Below, one piece after another: positions 58,420 through 64,000 of a DNA stretch of 64,000 bases. This stretch comes from Mesobacterium pallidum (GTDB taxonomy: Bacteria > Pseudomonadota > Alphaproteobacteria > Rhodobacterales > Rhodobacteraceae). Each line of letters begins with the position of its first letter. Positions within the stretch are counted from its first letter, which is position 1. The translations under genes were made by a program, and so were the position numbers. A model generated the notes under the pieces. That model saw only the letters and a program-made list of their open reading frames with translations, was not told where the DNA came from and ran no database searches. The stretch lies in assembly GCF_019966535.1 (NCBI RefSeq), contig NZ_JAIMID010000020.1, positions 1-64,000 of the forward strand, given 5' to 3'.

Positions 58420-59286
58420 TCAGGCGAAGTCCGACCGCGCGTAGCCTTGCAGGAACAGCAGCGCCGTCAGGTCGCCATGATTGACGCGCACGTCGCATTC
58501 GGCGGCCACGCTGGGCTTGGCATGCAGCGCGACGCCTGTGCCGGCGAGGCCAAGCATGCCAAGGTCGTTCGCCCCGTCGCCCACGGCGATGGCATCGGCG
58601 GGCGTCAGGCCCAAGCGGGCGGAAATCTCGGTCAGCGCCTGCACCTTGGCGTCGCGGCCAAGGATCGGGCGGCCGACCTCTCCGGTCAGCGCGCCGCCCT
58701 CGATGATGAGGGTGTTGGCGCGGTTCTCGTCAAAGCCGAGCTGGCCCGCCACGGCCGCCGTGAAGGCCGTGAACCCGCCCGAGACCAGCGCCGCATAGGC
58801 GCCGTCGCGGCGCATGGTGGCCAGCAGTTCGGGGCCGCCGGGCATCAGGGTGATCCGCGTTTCGAGCACATCGGCGATCATCCCCTCGGGCAGGCCCTTG
58901 AGCAGGCCGACCCGTTCGATCAGCGCGCCTTCGAAATCCAGCTCGCCGTTCATCGCCCGCGCGGTGATCTCCTTGACCCGGGCGCCGACGCCGGCGACAT
59001 CGGCCAGCTCGTCGATGCATTCCTGCTGGATCATCGTGCTGTCCATGTCGGCGATCAGCAGCCGCTTGCGCCGCCCCTCGACCGGCTGCACCATCAGGTC
59101 CACGCCCAGCGGCTGGATGTCGGCCCAGACGTCCCAGCGATTCGCCGGCATCACTGCGAGCGGGAACTCCGCCGCCTCGTCTGGCGCCAGCCACAGCGCG
59201 TCGCCGCCGCCCCAGGCATTGCGCAGGCTTTCGACAAGCGCCGCGTCCAGCTGGCCCGGCCGGGCGATCAGGGTTGCGATATACAT
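58420..59286 (-). CDS. serB: Phosphoserine phosphatase
   Basis: This 288-residue HAD enzyme catalyses the last step of serine synthesis. The DxDST motif is IADMDSTMIQQECIDE near residue 78, motif II is ALVSGGFTAF and motif III/IV is AIAVGDGANDLGMLGLAG. An N-terminal ~70-residue ACT-like region precedes. It is divergent from serC, with all three ser genes within 4 kb. Confidence 0.97.
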   Translation of the reverse strand: MYIATLIARPGQLDAALVESLRNAWGGGDALWLAPDEAAEFPLAVMPANRWDVWADIQPLGVDLMVQPVEGRRKRLLIADMDSTMIQQECIDELADVAGVGARVKEITARAMNGELDFEGALIERVGLLKGLPEGMIADVLETRITLMPGGPELLATMRRDGAYAALVSGGFTAFTAAVAGQLGFDENRANTLIIEGGALTGEVGRPILGRDAKVQALTEISARLGLTPADAIAVGDGANDLGMLGLAGTGVALHAKPSVAAECDVRVNHGDLTALLFLQGYARSDFA

Positions 59287-59394
59287 GGGCCACCTCCTGC
59301 GGTTTGCGGCCCCTTAGCCCGCCGCGCGCGGCAAATCCAGCCCGCAGCCCAAGTTTCCGATCGGAACGCCCGCAATCGCATTCCAGCCCGGATG

Positions 59395-59504
59395 CGACCA
59401 TTCGGACGCATTTTCCGTCTTGCGCGTTTTCGCGCCTCCCCATACATCCGACCGCGGGACACCCCTCCCCAACGAGGGGCATCTATCTGGAAGGTTAGGC
59501 CGAC
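59395..59504 (+). promoter_or_regulatory. Candidate serC leader (structured RNA motif upstream of serC)
   Basis: The ~110 bases before serC end in a CCCCTC CCCAAC GAGGGG hairpin (59462-59479), followed by ATCTATCTGGAAGGTTAGGC before the ATG. A serC leader motif has been described upstream of serC in alphaproteobacteria. The match in position is clear; the structure match is my reading and has not been compared with a covariance model. Confidence 0.45.
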
Positions 59505-60659
59505 ATGGCTATCAAGCACCCGGCAACGCGGCCGGCAAATCCGCGTTTCTCCTCTGGCCCCTGCGCCAAGATCCCTCATTTCACTGTCGACATGCTGGCC
59601 GATGCCGCCCTCGGGCGCTCGCACCGTGCCAAGATCGGCAAGGACAAGCTCGCCGCCGCCATCGAAGGCACGCGCGAGATCCTCGGCATCCCCGCCGATT
59701 ACAAGATCGGCATCGTGCCCGCGTCCGACACCGGCGCCGTCGAGATGGCCATGTGGTCGCTGCTGGGCGCACGCCCGGCGACCATGGTCGCCTGGGAAAG
59801 CTTCGGCGCCGGCTGGGTCACCGACGTGGTCAAGCAGCTCAAGATCGAGGCCGAGGTGAAGACCGCCGAATACGGCGAGATCGTCGACTTCACCACCATC
59901 GACTTCGACACCGACGTCGTCTTTACCTGGAACGGCACCACGAGCGGTGTCCGCCTGCCGAACGGCGACGCGATCCCCGCAGACCGCGCGGGCCTCACGA
60001 TCTGCGACGCCACCTCGGCCGCCTTCGCGATGAACCTGCCCTGGGACAAGCTCGACGTTACGACCTTCTCCTGGCAGAAGGTGATGGGCGGCGAAGCGGC
60101 GCATGGCATGCTGATCCTCAGCCCCCGCGCCGTCGAACGGCTGGAAAGCTACACCCCGGCCTGGCCGATGCCCAAGATCTTCCGCCTGACCAAGGGCGGC
60201 AAGCTGATCGAAGGCATCTTCAAGGGCGAGACGATCAACACGCCCTCGATGCTGGCGGTCGAGGATTACCTTGTCGCGCTGGACTGGGCGCGCAAGATCG
60301 GCGGGCTGCCCGCGCTGATGAAGCGTGCGGACACCAACGCCAAGGTGCTGTGGGACTTCTGCGATCGCAACGATTGGATCGCCAACCTGGCGACCGACCC
60401 GGCCACGCGGTCGAACACCAGCGTCTGCCTCAAGTTCACCGACGACCGGATCAAGGACGGCGCGGCCTTTGCCAAGGCCGTGGCCAAGAAGCTGGACGAC
60501 CAGAACGCCGCCCATGACATCGGCGCCTACCGGGATGCCCCGGCCGGGCTGCGCATCTGGTGCGGTGCCACGGTCGAATCGTCGGATGTCGAAAAGCTGA
60601 CGACCTGGCTGACCTGGGCCTTCGAAGAGGTCCTGGCCGAGCAGACCGAGGCGGCCTGA
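59505..60659 (+). CDS. serC: Phosphoserine aminotransferase
   Basis: This 384-residue PLP enzyme converts 3-phosphohydroxypyruvate to phosphoserine. Landmarks: NPRFSSGPCAKIPH, GIVPASDTGAVEMAMWSLLG, and TTFSWQKVMGGEAAHGMLIL with the PLP Lys. It belongs to the longer alphaproteobacterial SerC branch. GGAAGG lies upstream of the ATG. serA follows 94 bases later. Confidence 0.96.
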   Translation: MAIKHPATRPANPRFSSGPCAKIPHFTVDMLADAALGRSHRAKIGKDKLAAAIEGTREILGIPADYKIGIVPASDTGAVEMAMWSLLGARPATMVAWESFGAGWVTDVVKQLKIEAEVKTAEYGEIVDFTTIDFDTDVVFTWNGTTSGVRLPNGDAIPADRAGLTICDATSAAFAMNLPWDKLDVTTFSWQKVMGGEAAHGMLILSPRAVERLESYTPAWPMPKIFRLTKGGKLIEGIFKGETINTPSMLAVEDYLVALDWARKIGGLPALMKRADTNAKVLWDFCDRNDWIANLATDPATRSNTSVCLKFTDDRIKDGAAFAKAVAKKLDDQNAAHDIGAYRDAPAGLRIWCGATVESSDVEKLTTWLTWAFEEVLAEQTEAA

Positions 60660-60753
60660 TCCGGCGGGCCTGCGGCCCAACTTCCAAGACACCCCTTTCC
60701 AGGTGGGCGCGCGGCGCCCACCCTCCCCCTCCTTCCATCCAAGGACCAGAGAC

Positions 60754-62352
60754 ATGGCCCCCAAGGTTCTCATTTCCGACAAGCTTTCCGCCGCTGCCGT
60801 GCAGATCTTCAAGGATCGCGGCATCGAAGTCGACTTCATGCCCGAAGTCGGCAAGGACAAGGAAAAACTGGCCGAGATCATCGGCAATTACGATGGCCTC
60901 GCCATCCGCTCGGCCACCAAGGTGACGCCGTCGATCATCGAGAAGGCGACCAACCTCAAGGTGATCGGGCGCGCCGGCATCGGTGTCGACAACGTCGACA
61001 AGGAAGCCGCCTCCAAGAAGGGCATCATCGTGATGAACACGCCCTTCGGCAACATGATCACGACGGCGGAACATGCCATCGCGATGATGTTCGCGGTGGC
61101 GCGCCAGATCCCCGAGGCCAGCACCTCGACCCATGCCGGCAAGTGGGAGAAGTCCAAGTTCATGGGCGTCGAGCTGACCGGCAAGACCCTGGGCGTGATC
61201 GGCGCCGGCAACATCGGCGGCATCGTCTGCGACCGCGCCAAGGGCCTGCGGATGAAGGTCATCGCCTTCGACCCCTTCCTGAGCCAGGAAAAGGCCGACA
61301 AGATGGGCGTCGAGAAGATCGAGAACCTCGACGACCTGCTCAAGCGCGCCGATTTCATCACCCTGCACGTGCCGCTGACCGACACGACCCGCAACATCCT
61401 GTCGCGCGAGAACCTCGCCAAGACCAAGAAGGGCGTGCGGATCATCAACTGTGCCCGCGGCGGCCTGGTGGACGAAGAAGCGCTGGCCGACATGCTGAAG
61501 TCCGGCCACGTGGCCGGTGCCGCCTTTGACGTCTTCTCGGTCGAGCCGGCGACCGAGAACCCGTTGTTCAACCTGCCCAACGTGGTCTGCACGCCGCACC
61601 TCGGCGCCGCCACCACCGAGGCGCAGGAAAACGTCGCCCTGCAGGTGGCCGAGCAGATGGCCAACTACCTGCTGGACGGCGCCGTTGAAAACGCGCTGAA
61701 CATGCCCTCGATGACGGCCGAGGAAGCCAAGGTCATGGGCCCCTGGGTCAAGCTGGCCGAGCACCTGGGCAACTTCGTCGGCCAGATGACGGACGAGCCG
61801 ATCAAGGCGATCAACATCCTTTACGACGGTGTCGCCGCGACCATGAACCTGAACGCGCTGAACTGCGCGGTCATCGCCGGTATCATGAAGCGCGCGAACC
61901 CGGACGTGAACATGGTCTCGGCCCCGGTCATCGCGACCGAGCGCGGGATCAACATCTCGACCACCAACCAGGCCAAGTCGGGCGCCTTCGACGGCTACAT
62001 CAAGGTGACCGTGGTGACCGACAAGCGCGAGCGGTCGGTGGCCGGGACGGTGTTCAGCGACGGCAAGCCGCGGTTCATCCAGATCAAGGGCATCAACATT
62101 GACGCCGAGGTCGGCGCCCACATGGTCTACACCACCAACGAGGACGTGCCGGGCATCATCGGCACCCTGGGCATGACCATGGGCAAGCATGGCGTGAACA
62201 TCGCCAACTTCACCCTCGGCCGGAAAGAGGCCAACGGCGAGGCGATCGCCCTGCTCTACGTCGACGAGGCCGTGCAGGAGGAGGCGCTGAAAGAGCTTTG
62301 CGCGACCGGCATGTTCGGCCAGGTCAAGACGCTGAGTTTCGACGTGGCCTGA
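60754..62352 (+). CDS. serA: D-3-phosphoglycerate dehydrogenase
   Basis: This 532-residue long-form SerA oxidises 3-phosphoglycerate. Its N-terminal substrate part is KVLISDKLSAAAVQIFKDRG, the NAD site is GVIGAGNIGGIVCDRAKGL, catalytic Arg and His are in INCARGGLVDEEAL and CTPHLGAATTEAQEN, then an intervening domain and a C-terminal ACT domain (VPGIIGTLGMTMGKHGVNIA). The ACT domain suggests serine feedback, as in other long forms. The ATG at 60754 matches the family; a longer frame from 60703 is not needed. Confidence 0.97.
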   Translation: MAPKVLISDKLSAAAVQIFKDRGIEVDFMPEVGKDKEKLAEIIGNYDGLAIRSATKVTPSIIEKATNLKVIGRAGIGVDNVDKEAASKKGIIVMNTPFGNMITTAEHAIAMMFAVARQIPEASTSTHAGKWEKSKFMGVELTGKTLGVIGAGNIGGIVCDRAKGLRMKVIAFDPFLSQEKADKMGVEKIENLDDLLKRADFITLHVPLTDTTRNILSRENLAKTKKGVRIINCARGGLVDEEALADMLKSGHVAGAAFDVFSVEPATENPLFNLPNVVCTPHLGAATTEAQENVALQVAEQMANYLLDGAVENALNMPSMTAEEAKVMGPWVKLAEHLGNFVGQMTDEPIKAINILYDGVAATMNLNALNCAVIAGIMKRANPDVNMVSAPVIATERGINISTTNQAKSGAFDGYIKVTVVTDKRERSVAGTVFSDGKPRFIQIKGINIDAEVGAHMVYTTNEDVPGIIGTLGMTMGKHGVNIANFTLGRKEANGEAIALLYVDEAVQEEALKELCATGMFGQVKTLSFDVA

Positions 62353-62379
62353 CCCGCCCCGGCCATCGGCCATGACATG

Positions 62380-62416
62380 ACCGCCGTCCGCATCCCGCGG
62401 GCGGCGGTTTTTTTTT
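62380..62416 (+). terminator. Intrinsic terminator of serC-serA
   Basis: ACCGCCG (with CCG and CGG extensions), a CATCCC-type loop and CGGCGGT followed by nine T. A strong GC stem and T-run 28 bases after the serA stop. Confidence 0.9.
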
Positions 62417-62451
62417 GCGGTATCGGCAAGCGATCCGCGGCGGCTTGGCGG

Positions 62452-63318
62452 TCAGCCTTCCTCTGGCGCCAACAGCGAATCGGCCCCGGGCAGCCGCGCG
62501 GGCAGGGTGGCGGGTGGTGGCAGAGACACGGATCGGGACGCCTGCGGCACCGGCACCGGCACTGCAGCCCGCGGAGCCACCGCCGGGCGGACAAAGGCGA
62601 CAGGCGCCGTGCGCATCGCGCTCATCGGGGCGGGGCCGGCGGGCGCGGGCGCCGGGTCCGGGAACAGCACGGCAAGCCCGGTGGCCGTGCGCCCACCGCC
62701 GGTCATCGGCACGCGGTGCATCTCGGACACGCTGACATGGATGATGCCATCCGCGCCCTGCTTCAGCGCCACTTCGCGCAGGGCGTCGATGGCCTTGGCC
62801 TCGGACGGGGCCTCTTCGATCGGCAGCAGGCGGGTGACCACCGCGCGGATCGGGCCGATGGCGGTGTAAGGCCGCCCGGGGGTCGAGGGGTAGACGGGGA
62901 TCGCCGCCTTCGCCGCCTCGTGCGCGGCCTGGGCGGCGGCGGCCCGCTGCGCGGCGATCACGGCCTCGCGCTCCTTTGCGGCGATCTGGGCCTTGCGCCG
63001 GGCCAGCAACGTATTCTCCTTGGTCCGGGCCTGCGCCAGTTTCTGCATCCGCTCGTTCGCCACCTTCTCGCGCCGGGCCGCGGCGGCCTCTTCCCGGGCC
63101 TTGCGGGCCGTTTCGGCCCTCGCCTGCGCCTCGGCCCGGGCGCGCGCGGCGGCCTCCACCCGTTCGCGTTCGACAAGGGCGCGCGCCTCTTGCGCGGCCA
63201 GCACCTTGCCGGGCGACGGCGCGACGCTGGCAATCGGCGCCTGCGGGCCCATCGGCGCGGCACAGCCGCACAGCAGGCCCAGCACCAGCAGCGCCGCCCC
63301 TCTTCGTCCTGCCGCCAT
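62452..63318 (-). CDS. Lipoprotein with Ala/Arg coiled coil and C-terminal small domain
   Basis: This 288-residue protein has a lipobox in LVLGLLCGCAAP (Cys at about residue 19), then a ~120-residue Ala/Arg/Glu-rich region (EARALVERERVEAAARARAE) that should be a coiled coil. The C-terminal domain includes AIGPIRAVVTRLLPIEEA and AIDALREVALKQGADGIIHV, resembling small YbjQ/RcsF-type lipoprotein domains, though I cannot assign it. The tail is Pro/Ala-rich. ATG 63318 is preferred over 63333; the frame extends further upstream but overlaps the phosphatase. Confidence 0.75.
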   Translation of the reverse strand: MAAGRRGAALLVLGLLCGCAAPMGPQAPIASVAPSPGKVLAAQEARALVERERVEAAARARAEAQARAETARKAREEAAAARREKVANERMQKLAQARTKENTLLARRKAQIAAKEREAVIAAQRAAAAQAAHEAAKAAIPVYPSTPGRPYTAIGPIRAVVTRLLPIEEAPSEAKAIDALREVALKQGADGIIHVSVSEMHRVPMTGGGRTATGLAVLFPDPAPAPAGPAPMSAMRTAPVAFVRPAVAPRAAVPVPVPQASRSVSLPPPATLPARLPGADSLLAPEEG

Positions 63319-63450
63319 CGCCCTGCACTCCATCCAGCCCGTGCCCGCAAACGTGGCGTTCTGCCACGCTGTCGCCCTTGATGAAGAAGATTGGTTAAAT
63401 TTGCCTTCACTCCTCTGGACAATCCCGCCCACGCGGATATCCGTCACGCC

Positions 63451-64000
63451 ATGATTTATGTCTTGGGGGATATCCACGGTTTTTCCGGGGAATTGGACTG
63501 GGCGCTCGAGAAGATCGAGGCCGACGGCGGGCCGGATGCCCGGATCGTGTTCCTGGGCGACCTGGTGGATCGCGGGCCCGATGCCCGCGGCGTGATCCAG
63601 CGGCTGATCGACGGGATCGCCGCGGGGCGCGACTGGACCGTGCTCAAGGGCAACCACGACCGGATGATGCAATGGTTCCTGACCCGCGAGATCGTGCATG
63701 ACCGCAACATCCGGTCAGGCATCAGCTGGCTGCACGACAACGTCGGTGGACGCACCACGCTGGGCTCCTACGGGGTCGAGGGGCTGGACCGGCCGCTCTC
63801 CGAGCTGCGGCGCGACGCCCTGGAGGCGGTGCCGCAGTCCCATGTCGATTTTCTCGGCAGCCTGCGCCTGAGCCATGACACCGAGGATGTGTTCTTTTGC
63901 CATGCCGGGGTCCGGCCGGGTGTGCCGCTGACCGCGCAGGTCGAGGATGACCTGCTGTGGATCCGCACGCCCTTTCTCGAGCATGACGCCCCCTTCGAGA
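63451..64000 (+). CDS. Metallophosphoesterase (serine/threonine phosphatase-like), partial
   Basis: The first ~183 residues of a PPP-type phosphatase. Metal ligands are present in order: YVLGDIHGFSGE, FLGDLVDRGPDARG, LKGNHDRMM, and CHAGVRPG near the end. This is the ApaH/PrpA/PP2A-like domain; substrates range from Ap4A to phosphoproteins. The gene runs off the window edge. It is divergent from the lipoprotein gene with a 132-base gap. Confidence 0.9.
   Translation, partial: MIYVLGDIHGFSGELDWALEKIEADGGPDARIVFLGDLVDRGPDARGVIQRLIDGIAAGRDWTVLKGNHDRMMQWFLTREIVHDRNIRSGISWLHDNVGGRTTLGSYGVEGLDRPLSELRRDALEAVPQSHVDFLGSLRLSHDTEDVFFCHAGVRPGVPLTAQVEDDLLWIRTPFLEHDAPFE

Overview
The window is a GC-rich (about two thirds G+C), densely packed alphaproteobacterial chromosome segment. 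Gene content and order point to the Rhodobacteraceae/Roseobacter group: a DUF3576 lipoprotein beside leuS-lptE-holA, divergent serB and serC-serA, rlmH-rsfS, a CenR-type response regulator, yacG-RNase-maf-infA, and family-specific intergenic repeats. It is mostly core genome. I see no CRISPR array, rRNA, complete prophage or transposase. The species cannot be named from this sequence.

Layout. 1-654: the N-terminal part of a tyrosine integrase next to tRNA-Phe, probably the edge of an integrated element. 735-6524: a minus-strand run with housekeeping genes (yacG, RNase E/G, maf, infA), then a nitrilase-family amidohydrolase, a GNAT acetyltransferase, a SnoaL-like protein, an LMW phosphatase, a UPF0262 protein and an AP-superfamily phosphatase. 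6674-14742: a peptide uptake locus with a double-ATPase ABC transporter, two permeases, a Tat-exported binding protein, a CocE-type peptidase/esterase and a LysR regulator. 14863-17224: cytochrome c', a diheme cytochrome c and a Tat-type dienelactone hydrolase. 17418-25050: CoA-transferase, DsbA, DciA, mutY, alkB, amidase and a UbiH-like monooxygenase. 25300-31404: Trm112, LON domain, YbbN thioredoxin, DUF924, exonuclease III, a membrane LytTR regulator and cenR, the last with a possible 3'UTR small RNA. 31558-44406: ribA, L,D-transpeptidase, YggS, porin, DUF3576, glycosyltransferase, leuS-lptE-holA, GST, a TIGR03862-type flavoprotein and an HNH protein. 44540-51441: a bacterial ionotropic-glutamate-receptor-like protein, dapD, a SHOCT protein, rlmH, rsfS and MscS. 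51656-57711: leuC, a small lipoprotein and leuD, then a CtrA-box-bearing intergenic region, a membrane protein, an EEP-like protein, rppH and an ArsR-SRPBCC-YCII operon. 58420-64000: serB, serC, serA, a coiled-coil lipoprotein and a partial metallophosphatase.

Most genes form short operons joined by 4-base ATGA or GTGA overlaps. Two families of intergenic repeats sit almost exclusively at gene 3' ends. One is an A/T-cored element flanked by GCCTCCGGCGGG-type arms (five loci); the other is a GTGGGGT-AACCCCAC hairpin (three loci, all between convergent genes). One copy of the first family has become the N-terminal coding sequence of the L,D-transpeptidase gene. The most unusual protein is the receptor-like channel at 44540, whose pore loop lacks the potassium-channel signature.
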